Part shown: positions 1 to 8,874 of the stretch, piece by piece
Layout: each line of letters opens with the position of its first letter
Numbering within the stretch: position 1 is the first letter of the stretch
Assembly: GCF_003369915.1 (NCBI RefSeq)
Contig: NW_022881614.1
Span: forward strand, 6,779,001 to 6,843,000
Length of the DNA: 64,000 nucleotides
Origin: Drosophila miranda
Lineage: Eukaryota > Arthropoda > Insecta > Diptera > Drosophilidae
Direction of reading: 5' to 3'
The notes under the pieces: model-generated
Databases searched by the model: none
What the model was told of the DNA's origin: nothing
The model's input: the letters and a program-made list of their open reading frames with translations, nothing else
Translations under genes and position numbers: made by a program

Positions 1-121
1 TTCTGTAATTTTTTTCTCTTCAATCCATTTGAATATCCAGACGGGAGAAGTATATATTCGTACTGTACCTTATTAATCCGAACCCAAAATTTGTCTCTCT
101 TTCATTTCTGGTTACCCTCAG

Positions 122-145
122 ATTTCGGCATGGAAAGGATCTCAG
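122..145 (+). CDS. 24-nt microexon of the left-edge gene
   Basis: A strong polypyrimidine tract ends in AG at 120-121, and a GTGAGC donor begins at 146, which leaves a 24-nt exon. Read in the phase needed by the next exon (phase 0 at both ends) it encodes eight residues, ISAWKGSQ, without a stop. The intron to the next exon is 61 bp. The frame stays open leftward to about position 77, so a longer exon using another acceptor is possible. The upstream exons of this gene lie outside the window. Confidence 0.5.
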
Positions 146-206
146 GTGAGCTCTGATCACACACCTTTATGTAACAATATTCGAATCTTTGCTACTTCTC
201 TTGCAG

Positions 207-680
207 AGCTCTCTTTCCAAAGCCTTTCGGTTCAATACTAAACCCCATCGCGCCGGCGATCGCAGCTCCTTCGGCAACTCCACCTCCCCAACGCCTTCGT
301 ACACCAGCAGCGAGGGCGGCGGGGGAATATACGCTACCATAGGCTCGCTCCATCATCAGCAACAGCAACAGCATCATCATCAGCAGCAACAGCAGCACTA
401 TCATCAATTTCTGCCGCCTCCAACCACACCTCCACCGCCTATTCCCTTGGCAGGTAGCACCAGCAGTAACTACAGTCATGGTCCGCCGCCGGGCCACCGC
501 GTGAGTGCGCCGCCCACTGGCAGCGTGCTGGATGGGAGCGGAGTCGATGCACAGCTACTCTACGAGCAGAGTCGACGACGCGTGAAAAGCATCAGTGACA
601 TCGGAGCATCGACCAGTGCGGGCAGTGTGGGGGCGTGTAGTCTGGGCGGCATATCAGGTTCCTCGGAGTCGCCCGAATGA
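207..680 (+). CDS. terminal coding exon of an unrecognised gene
   Basis: The exon begins after the TTGCAG acceptor at 201-206 and runs to TGA at 678-680, giving about 157 residues. The peptide starts SSLSKAFRFNTKPHRAGDRS and then becomes low complexity: Ser/Thr/Pro-rich, a His/Gln run (about 356-406), a poly-proline patch (about 414-445), then RRRVKSISDIGAS and a Gly/Ser-rich tail. This looks like the disordered C-terminus of a larger, probably intracellular or cytoplasmic-tail protein. I see no domain. The stop is followed by an AT-rich 3' UTR with several AATAAA signals. I do not recognise the gene. Confidence 0.75.
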   Translation, partial: SSLSKAFRFNTKPHRAGDRSSFGNSTSPTPSYTSSEGGGGIYATIGSLHHQQQQQHHHQQQQQHYHQFLPPPTTPPPPIPLAGSTSSNYSHGPPPGHRVSAPPTGSVLDGSGVDAQLLYEQSRRRVKSISDIGASTSAGSVGACSLGGISGSSESPE

Positions 681-1660
681 GAATGGGAGCCGAATCAGAG
701 CTAGCTAGACAGCAACAACCAAAGATACTCAGCTGTATTCCCATTCCCTTAATAGTCCCTTCTTATCTGTTCATCCCCAATTTATGTAGTGTCCCTTTCC
801 ATTCTGGATTCGAGCTTAGATTCCAAAGAAAACCAAAAACGCGAATTCTATTGTATTACAGTCAAGTGTCAGACCCACCTTAAAGATACAAGCATACAAG
901 AATCAACAATTAAAGATACATATATACCTATGTCAAGATACAAATAAACGAGTAAGCATTTGATCAAATCAGCTAGAACTACGAACTACGAGTATATGCT
1001 AAATATGATTTGATATGATATACTCACAAGAGATAATGTAGGCTAAGATCAATCCCTCCCGAAAGCGAATCCACGCCAACACGCCCCACTAAACAACCCA
1101 AATAAACTTGGATAGTTTAATTATAATTGTTCGTGTATAACTCTAATCTAATGGTAATTGTAACTGTAAAGCTAGCTTTAAATTGATCTACAAATGTAAT
1201 TCTGCGCTGGAGCACTACCCCACCTTCACCTTGCGGAGTGCTCTGGCGACTGGAAATGAGCAGCCACAGAAGCAGACTCGTATCTGTTGCATGCGATGGA
1301 TGTAATTACAATTTAGATAAATTGAAATTATTTTGTAACCGAACCTATCGTAGCTAAGGAAATGAAAATGGAAACTATTGAAATAAATTTGATAAACTGC
1401 AAAATACAAAACTGATACTGAGGAATAAGTATCCTTTAGTATTGCATGATAATGATCAAATACAAGTAACGTACAGAAACTAAATCAAATACAATGCAAA
1501 CGCACTCCACTCCCCATACCCTCGCACCACCAAAGAAAGTAATGTCAGCCTGCTACACAGCCCAAGCTATCAGATATCGAAATATCCCAGAAAGAGAACG
1601 GTATTAATAAGCAGACCAATTTAACTCTAATACTATGACAAAGAAACTATCGAATAAACC
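681..1660 (+). other. 3' UTR region with several poly(A) signals
   Basis: AT-rich non-coding sequence follows the stop codon. Plus-strand AATAAA hexamers lie near 943, 1100, 1382 and 1652, so alternative polyadenylation of the left-edge gene is plausible. The gene is convergent with the small secreted-peptide gene on the other strand. No other coding signal seen. Confidence 0.5.
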
Positions 1661-1711
1661 AATGATCAAAACTCTGTTGTAAATGGATCTGTCTTTTTTC
1701 GATTTGCATTC

Positions 1712-1717
1712 TTTATT
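1712..1717 (-). terminator. poly(A) signal of the secreted-peptide gene
   Basis: AATAAA on the minus strand, about 175 nt downstream of the stop codon of the 52-codon ORF. It is the first canonical hexamer after that gene. Confidence 0.5.
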
Positions 1718-1891
1718 GTGTAGAGGAAGTCCGGCCCGCTGCACGAGCAGAACCTCAACAAATTGCATTTGCTCAACTCCAAAACATTTGACCTTCACTA
1801 AAAGTTGATGTGCTCTCTGTATCTTCTGTATTTCGGTGCATCTCCTGGTATGGTAATGGGAATCCTTCCGAAGCTCCTCCTGATGGGGTTG

Positions 1892-2050
1892 CTAGCGTCG
1901 ATCGTTGTCGTTATCGTTTCGCGGGCGTCGTGTGGTATGCGGACGACCCTTTGGTTCGGGAGCTGGAACTGGCTCCGCGGCAGTCAGCGTGCCCAGGCTC
2001 TCAATCAAAGCCAAGACGCCAAACACAAGGAACAATCTTAACCACTTCAT
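1892..2050 (-). CDS. 52-residue secreted peptide precursor
   Basis: ATG at 2050-2048 opens a 52-codon ORF that ends with TAG at 1894-1892. The N-terminus (MKWLRLFLVFGVLALIESLG) is a classic signal peptide: basic start, then a hydrophobic core, with cleavage likely near the TLTA-AEP junction. The predicted mature part is about 28 residues, cysteine-free, Pro-rich at first (EPVPAPEPKG), then basic (RPHTTRRPR) and ending in an Asn/Asp/Arg tail. A TATA-like box and an initiator lie at the right spacing upstream, and a poly(A) signal lies downstream, so this looks like a compact single-exon gene. The size and layout fit Drosophila immune-induced or seminal peptides, but I recognise no family member. 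It is convergent with the left-edge gene. Confidence 0.7.
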   Translation of the reverse strand: MKWLRLFLVFGVLALIESLGTLTAAEPVPAPEPKGRPHTTRRPRNDNDNDRR

Positions 2051-2091
2051 CTTGACTATGCTTTATCCTCGACTCTTGGTTGCAAACTGCT

Positions 2092-2122
2092 AACTGTCCG
2101 GCTGTGGATCAGGCGTTTTATG
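2092..2122 (-). promoter_or_regulatory. TATA/Inr core promoter of the secreted-peptide gene
   Basis: On the minus strand CATAAAAC (2122-2115) is followed about 26 nt later by ACAGTT (2097-2092), a usable arthropod initiator. The implied start near 2095 gives a 5' leader of about 45 nt before the ATG at 2050. The spacing is normal for a TATA promoter. Confidence 0.5.
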
Positions 2123-2407
2123 GAATGGCGGTGATGGCCGCCGAATGTTAATGAAGGGAACAGCCGTCAACATCGTTTACCTTTGCCCGTTGTTTATGTT
2201 CGCAGATCATGCGAGATATCCATCCAAATTGAGTTGTAAATCTAGCGCTGAAAACGGGCGGACACCCGTTTAGGTAATTGGCTTCACTTACAACAGCATC
2301 GAACAATTGGCGATGTCACTTTTCCCATTCCAAGCTAATTTCCATCAGATCTCTGTGTGGGATTTCTAGCAATTCAAAAGCTAACTAATTATAGTGGAAA
2401 ACAGTTT
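2123..2407. other. intergenic sequence upstream of the peptide gene
   Basis: No ORF or repeat recognised. It would hold any upstream control sites of the peptide gene and ends at the first Helentron. Confidence 0.4.
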
Positions 2408-3267
2408 TTATACCCGATACTCAAAATGAGTATTGGGGTATATTAGATTTGTGGTGAAAATGGATGTGTGTAAAGTCCAGAAGGAATCGTTTCCGACCCC
2501 ATAAAGTATATATATTCTTGATCAGCATCAATAGCCGAGTCGATTCAGCCATGTCTGTCTGTCCGTCCGTCCGTCTGTCCGTCCCCTTGATCGCCTAGTG
2601 CTCAAAGACTATAAGAGCTAGAGCAACGATGTTTTGGATCCAGACTTCTGTGATATGTCACTGCTACAAAAATATTTCAAAACTTCGCCCCGCCCACTTC
2701 CGCCCCCACAAAGAACGAAAATCTGTGGCATCCACAATTTCAAAGATATGAGAAAACCAAAAACGCATAATCGTAGAGAATGACCATATCTTTTAGATTG
2801 CTAAATCTGAATTGGATCGTGTTATTATTATAGCCAGCATCAAGAAAACAATTTCATTTTTTCTCGCCCTGTCTCTCTCTAACACACACGTAGCATAGGC
2901 GGCTTTGCTTAGAGTAAAACATTAGCGCCTAGATCTCAGAGACTACAAAAGCTAGAGCAACCAAATTTGGTATCCACACTCCTAATATATCGGACCGAGA
3001 CGAGTTTGTTTCAAAATTTCGCCACACCCCCTTCCGCCCCCGCAAAGGACGAAAATCTGGGGATATTCATAAATCTCAAAGACTATTAACGCTAGCGCAG
3101 AATCATAGAGAACGACCATATCTATCAGATGGCTGAATCTGGATCAGATCGGATCATTTTTGTAGCCAAAAGCAAGAAATCAATTTGCAGTGTTCGCGCA
3201 GCCCCCGACGTCACGATCAGACTGATTTTCTGTATCTCTCGTACGCACTCTTTGTCGTGTCGCGTAA

Positions 3268-3278
3268 TATTAGCGGCG
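3268..3278. repeat. 11-bp target-site duplication, left copy
   Basis: TATTAGCGGCG here is repeated at 8659-8669. Uninterrupted Helentron copies carry it once in the context AATATTAGCGGCGTCTGCC, so it marks the LOA insertion. Confidence 0.85.
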
Positions 3279-3546
3279 AGCTGGTGAAAATCCTCTAGCT
3301 GAACCCTCCACGAGGGTGCCGGCTGGGCAATGGACACTGCATTACCCGGGACAAGGGTAATGCACTGTCGCTTGCTCTGTCCGGGTAATGCAGTGTCTAG
3401 CTAAGGCTATGGTCCGGCGTCTTCCCGATTCAAAGTCGGGGGAACCGAACCAGGGCCATGGCTAGAGGTGCCTGGCGGTCAGGCCTAAAACGCTAGGGGG
3501 TGGTCCCCCCGAAAAATATTAACCAGTATGGACCCTCGGGCCAAAT

Positions 3547-4991
3547 ATGGAGGCGAAGAAGGAGAAAGCACGGCTTGGGATGTCAACCCAAACGTCGGTG
3601 GGAAGCGTGACTGCTACCACCGGCGGGCACGGGGAGGAGCAATCCTCTCTGCGTGTCGCCAGCGGTCACACCTCAGACTTGGCGGGAGCAGGCCAAGTCA
3701 GTTGTAAAGCTACTGCCACAACAACAACAACAAAAACAACTCACTCCGCAGCCTGCAAGTTGAGCCGCACAGATGCCGTAGTCGACACAGACACGGATCT
3801 GGAGAGCGTGCTCTCTATGAGCAGGACGGAGGAAGAGAGCCTTCTCCGCTCACCGGAACCAGGCACCAGCTCCCTGCGTAGGGAAGGGCCGAAGCGTTCC
3901 AAGGAGGGGATGAAGGCCAAAGCACAATACAAAGCGGCCCTCAATATCAAAAGCCGGTTGCAAGGTAAAGTAGACATCTCCCAGGAGGAGAAGGTCAAGC
4001 TAGCCTGGGCCGAGCAGCGAGTAGAGGAGGGCCGACTACATTACGCCCAGATGCCACAGATGAGGGCGTCGAATGGCGAATATGCCAATAAGGTGGAGGA
4101 GATGATGGCCACCAAGAGGCAACGCTCGACTGAGAGTGCCATTAAAGACACTCCGGCGAGCAAGCGGCAACGCGGGCCCAAGAGTGCAGCCCCTCCACTG
4201 AAAGTGGCCAAGAAGCCATCGAAATCGAACGCGAAGGTCAGCGATGTGACCAAACGACATTTGATCGTGGCACTCATCGACCGGAGCGAGGAAAACGGCA
4301 AGATGTCAGCGGCACAGTGGAAGCTTGTGCACGCGCGTCTCGTCGACGCACTGTTTGCACACATGGAAGAAGACCCCGCGGTCCCTATGCCCACGTTCGA
4401 TGGTGCTGGGTGGCTAAATGGGGTTAAGATCCTAAAGTGCAACGACGATCCAACCCTAAGGTGGCTGACGCGTACGGTCTGCCAACTGGATGCGATGTGG
4501 GGGGGGGCCAAGCTGGAGGTTGTGGACCGGGAGCTTATCCCGTCCAAGCCTAAGGCGAAGGTACTCTTCCCCATCACAATCCAGGGAGACCGAGCGCTGA
4601 AGCTCCTTCAGCGGCAAAACGCGGACGTGCCAACGACCGGATCCTACACATTGGTAGCGCACTACCCAACGAGGGGGGCCAATGTGTGATCCTCCAAATA
4701 AACAAGGAGGCAGAGGATCTGCTGTATCCCAAGCTCGGGAAGATGGCGTGGGGCATGGGTAGCGTCTACCTGCGCCTCAAAAAGCGCCACCCTGAGGACA
4801 AGGACGCGCATACCCTGCAGGTAGGCGAGGTGGAAAAGGACTTAGGTCTCGAGTCCATCGTGGAGGCCGCCCAGGGTCTTGCGCTTGAGGACGAAGACGA
4901 GGAAGACGGTGACCTGACGTTAGTAGTCAACCCGTCGGATGCAAGTGAGCCAGCCACCCATGCTGAGTGTGCTGCAGCTAAACTTGCATAA
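3547..4991 (+). pseudogene. LOA-like ORF1 (Gag-like), frameshifted
   Basis: From ATG 3547 the frame runs 380 codons to a TGA at 4687-4689. The same protein then seems to continue in another frame from about 4690 to 4991 (beginning ...QINKEAEDLLYPKLGKMAWG). The slip lies in or next to the G-run near 4674. The N-terminal third is Ser/Thr/Lys-rich and disordered, the middle is basic (KRQRGPKSAAPPLKVAKKPS), and the C-terminal half is an RNA-binding-like domain. The tail is acidic. No CCHC knuckle is visible, unlike jockey ORF1. Likely role in the family: RNA binding in the retrotransposition particle. Confidence 0.7.
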
Positions 4992-7900
4992 AAGCAAGGT
5001 AGCGTCGGCGGGGCTCCTCATCGCCATGGAGCAAGGGCTCGCCGACATAGCTCTAGTCCAGGAGCCCTGGATTGCGACAGGCAATTCAGTGGCCGGACTA
5101 AAGTCCTCAAATCACAAGCTGTTCTACGCAACATCGGTAAGCAGGAACAGAACCGTCGTACTCGTACGAAAGGGAATCCATGCTTACCTTATGTCTCATT
5201 ACAGCACGGATGACCTGACGGTTGTGATGCTGGAAAGCGAGGAAAAGCGCCTTCTGGTGGCTTCCTGCTACATGGCTCACGACAGACCCGCACCACCCGA
5301 CGAACTCAGGAGCCTGGTGACAGAAGCCGGCACCAAAAACTATCAACTCGTCATCGGGACGGATGCCAATGCCCACCACAATGTGTGGGGAAGCACCGAC
5401 ATCAATGATAGAGGTGAGTCACTCTTAGACTTTATACTTTATACTAATCTATATATAGCAAACGTCGGGGAGGAGCACACCTTCGTGGGTCCGACTTCAT
5501 CCAACGTGCTAGACCTAACACTAGCAACGGGAAACAGTACTACGGTATCTAGCTGGAGGGTCCTTGAAAGACCCTCCTTCTCAGATCACAAGTACATTCA
5601 GTTTAAGTGCGACTTCAAACATTCTTCGAAGGTAATAGTCTATAGAAACCCCCGGAATACAAACTGGGAAAAGTTTAAAAAGACAGTTACTTCGAAGCTC
5701 GCGAGTCCGGGCACAGTGAAATCCGCGGAGACATAGAGACCCTATCCAACGCGTTGCTGGACGCCTACCACACATCGTGCAAACCCTCGAGGACGAAGAA
5801 GAGGTCCAAGCCACTCTGGTGGAGCCGGGATCTCTCTCTTCAAAGGGACAACCTCAAGGAATTCTTTAAGATCGGCAAACAAGCGAACGAAGGGATCGTC
5901 TATGAGGAATACAGACTCCTACTCAGGAGCTACAAGAAGGAAATACGTAAAGCACAACGGAACTCGTGGAGGACCTTCTGCTCCAACATCGAGAAAGTAC
6001 CAGAAACCGCACGGCTACGGAAGCTGCTCTCTAAGCAGCCTACCATACAAAGCCAATTAAAGCTAGATGACGGACAGTGGACAGAGGGCAGTGACGAAGC
6101 CCTAACAGCACTAATGGAGGAACATTTCCCTGGTTGCACCGAGGTCGCTGATGCCAAAGAGCACCAGGACCTAGCAACCGAGGAACAACACCCCCCAACA
6201 GATTTGTTAACCACCAAGCGAATCCACTGGGCAATAGACTCCTTTGCGGGCACAAAAGCACCAGGACTTGACGGGATATTCCCAGCCATGATGCAGGTGA
6301 CCAAAGAGGCGATTACCCCATGGCTCTCCGCAATATTCACAGCTTGTATAAGTACTGGCTATATCCCTATCCAATGGAGAACCTCGAGAGTTGTCTTCCT
6401 CCCAAAGGCAGGAAAGTGCAGCCATGCGAGTCCCAAGGACTATAGACCGATAAGCCTTACCTCCTTTATATTAAAAACGCTAGAAAAGCTGCTGGACTTA
6501 CACATCAGAAATGAGGTAGGGGGACTGATGTCAACCAACCAGCATGCCTATACTAAAGGGAAATCGGTGGAGACCGCACTACATTCGGTAGTAGCTACCA
6601 TTGAGAAAGCCCTTCACAATAAAAAGTATGCACTGGGAGTATTCGTGGACATCTCCGGAGCATTCAACAACGTGGCTACGGAAGCAATAACAAATTGCCT
6701 GGTAGCAACTAATACACACCCAGCAATCAACCTGTGGATAAGGAACCTCCTAGGTTGCAGACGGGTGCAATCGGAGTGGGGCACCGCTTCCATGGTGAAA
6801 GAGGCACACAGAGGCACACCCCAGGGTGGAGTCCTGTCGCCCCTCCTGTGGAATCTGGTGGTCGACGACCTCATCAAGAGATACGAAAGGAAGGCCCCAA
6901 TAATAACAGCTTATGCGGACGACATAAGCATACTTATTACGGGTGTTTGCCCATCGACCCTCAGCTCACTAATGCAACGAACACTCAGGGAGATACGCGA
7001 GTGGGCGGAAGAAGTAGGACTCAGTATCAACGCGGACAAGACGGACCTCATCCTCTTTACCAAGAGGTACAAGGTACCGATATGGACCCCCCCGAAGATC
7101 AATCAAACTAGGCTAACCCCAAAAACACAAGTCAAATACCTGGGCACAGTACTGGATAGTAAACTGGCATGGAAACCCAATGTATTGGAAAGGGTGAAGA
7201 AGGCCACCATTGCGCTTTATGCATCCAAGAAGATGCTCAGCAGCACATGGGGCCTATCTCCGGCTCTGATGCATTGGATTTACATCTCGGTGGTGCGACC
7301 AACTCTGCTGTATGGAGTCTTAGTGTGGTGGCAAGCTACTAGAAAGAAAACGTATCATAAGCTTATGGAAAGGACTCAGCGACAGGCTTTGCTCTGTATT
7401 ACAGGGGCGCTGAGGTCAACCCCAACAAAAGCACTCGAAACCCTACTTGGAATCGAACCCCTAGACATCCACGCCCGTCTGACTGCAGGAAAGGCAGCAC
7501 AACGCCTCATCGCTTCAGGAAATATGTCGCCACAAGAATACGGGCATAGTTCAATTGGAAGGGAAATGAACAGATCAACTGATTACATGACCCCCCAAAC
7601 ATGCCTCGACGTAAAAACAGCTGCATCCTTGGGACCTGAAGACTGGAAAATCGGAAGAGACCAAACGGAGCACCTCAATATATATACGGACGGCTCCAAG
7701 ATGGACGGAGGAGTAGGAGCGGGCCTATACTGTACAGACCCTGAGATAAGGCTGTCATATAAGCTACCGGACCATTGTAGCATATTCCAGGCAGAGGTTT
7801 TTGCCATCAGGAAAGCAGCGGAAGTCGCTCTTCTCACTGAAAGAGCACACGATGCGGTCAACCTATTCGTCGACAGCCAAGCGGCGATAAGATCCATGCA

Positions 7901-8528
7901 GTCGTCCGCAGTCAGTTCCAGAAATGTCTTGGCGAGCAGGGAGGCACTAGATACCCTAAGCACGACAAAGTCAGTGCGGATCTACTGGATTCCCAGCCAC
8001 CAGGGCATCGAAGGGAACGAGACGGCGGACGTACTAGCTAAGGAAGGCGTCGGGCTGGCGAATACGAGAACCGAGGGCGTGCCTGTCTCCCTCAGAACGC
8101 TGCAAAGCGATCTAGAAAAGCAGGCCGGATCACAAACCGAATGTAGGTGGAGGAGTACCACCGCCTGCAGAACCTCGAAAATCATGTGCAAGGAACGCAA
8201 TGACAAACTCAGCCACTACCTGCTGCACCTACCACGGAAGGACTGCAGATTATTAGTGGGAATATTAACGGGCCATGGCCTGGCTGCGGCGCATGCAACA
8301 AAGCTAGGCATCACAAACAGAGACAGTTGTAGGAAATGTGACGAACCTGGGGCAACCGAAACCCTGGAACATCTCATCTGCAACTGTCCTGCTCTCTTAA
8401 GGGCAAGGAGGAAGTACCTGGGCGCCCCAGTGCTGGCATCACTGGAAGATGCCTCCAAGAGGACGCCACAGCAACTACTGGCCTATGCAAAAAATACCTC
8501 GATCCTCGAGGACTTCAAAACCCACTAA
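4939..8528 (+). pseudogene. LOA-like ORF2 (endonuclease-RT-RNase H), frameshifted
   Basis: Endonuclease domain at 4960-5640: LQLNLHKSK, VQEPW, GTDANAHHNVWG and FSDHKYI are the usual APE-type motifs. The frame hits TAG at 5734. The protein continues from about 5718 in another frame to TAA at 8526-8528. That second part holds reverse transcriptase (KAPGLDGIFP; GTPQGGVLSPLLWN near 6818; YADDI near 6912), an RNase H domain (IYTDGSK near 7680; IPSHQGIEGNETAD near 7990), and a C-terminal Cys/His motif (CRKCDE...HLICNCP near 8332). One frameshift near 5700-5720 separates the endonuclease from RT. In the family this enzyme nicks the target and primes reverse transcription there. Confidence 0.85.
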
Positions 8529-8658
8529 ACACTGCCGCGACGGTTCATACCCCCCCCCCCCCCCCCCCCCCCCTCCCTATCCGGACAACTAAGGGCCATA
8601 CTGGCCTATGTGGGGCCCCCTCTGAGGGCCGTCCGGGTCAACCTAACCTAACCTAACC
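8529..8658 (+). other. LOA-like 3' UTR with C24 run and (AACCT)4 tail
   Basis: About 130 nt follow the ORF2 stop. They include a 24-nt C homopolymer (8550-8573), which may be mis-sized in assembly. The UTR ends in four AACCT pentamers directly before the target duplication. Confidence 0.75.
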
Positions 8659-8757
8659 TATTAGCGGCGTCTGCCGGAGGGGAGCCATACTGACTTAGTA
8701 TCGGGTATAACTGTAGAGTTGCGGTGTCCGCAGCAACTCACAACGTTCCCCCTCGTT

Positions 8758-8874
8758 TATGATAAAATGTTGGCATTTTATAACGATATCAAATCATGTT
8801 GGGTAAGGATCGATACTTCCTTCCAGCTTTTATATACAATATGTGATCATCTAGGAAGTTGTTTACAAATATAA
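8758..8874. repeat. 117-bp spacer between inverted Helentrons, copy 1
   Basis: Lies between the 3' end of H1 and the inverted 3' end of H2a. It is nearly identical to 14033-14147. It starts with a perfect small hairpin, ATAAAATG-TTGG-CATTTTAT. I do not recognise it otherwise. Confidence 0.75.

Larger units (their letters stand above)
3279..8658 (+). mobile_element. LOA/Bilbo-like non-LTR retrotransposon, degenerate
   Basis: A 5.38-kb element flanked by an exact 11-bp target duplication inside Helentron H1. It has a 5' UTR (3279-3546), ORF1, and an ORF2 with apurinic endonuclease, reverse transcriptase and RNase H, then a 3' UTR ending in (AACCT)4. Endonuclease plus RNase H plus a C-terminal Cys/His motif fits the LOA/I/R1 group. 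LOA (Bilbo, Trim of obscura-group flies) is my best assignment. Both ORFs carry frameshifts, so this copy is dead. Confidence 0.85.
2408..8757 (+). mobile_element. Helentron H1 (DINE-1/ISY-like), split by a LOA element
   Basis: The element starts with TTATACCCGATACTC, and its small palindrome ATACTCA-AAA-TGAGTAT follows. A GTCC/GTCT microsatellite and repeated modules of Zn-finger-free, non-coding sequence come next. It ends with AGTATCGGGTATAA, a GAGTTGC/GCAACTC hairpin and CCCCCTCGTT. The inverted terminal motif TATACCCGATACT, microsatellite and 3' hairpin match the DINE-1/Helentron class of non-autonomous rolling-circle transposons. Without the inserted LOA element (3279-8658 plus the target duplication) it is about 0.96 kb. 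Confidence 0.8.

Noticed and set aside
2355..2368. Possible NF-kB-like site GGGATTTCTA upstream of the secreted-peptide gene
   Set aside because: Last position mismatches the Rel consensus and it is single; not enough to call the gene immune-regulated.
8640..8660. Telomeric repeat array
   Set aside because: Only four AACCT units, exactly at the 3' end of the LOA-like element; it is the element's tail, not a telomere.
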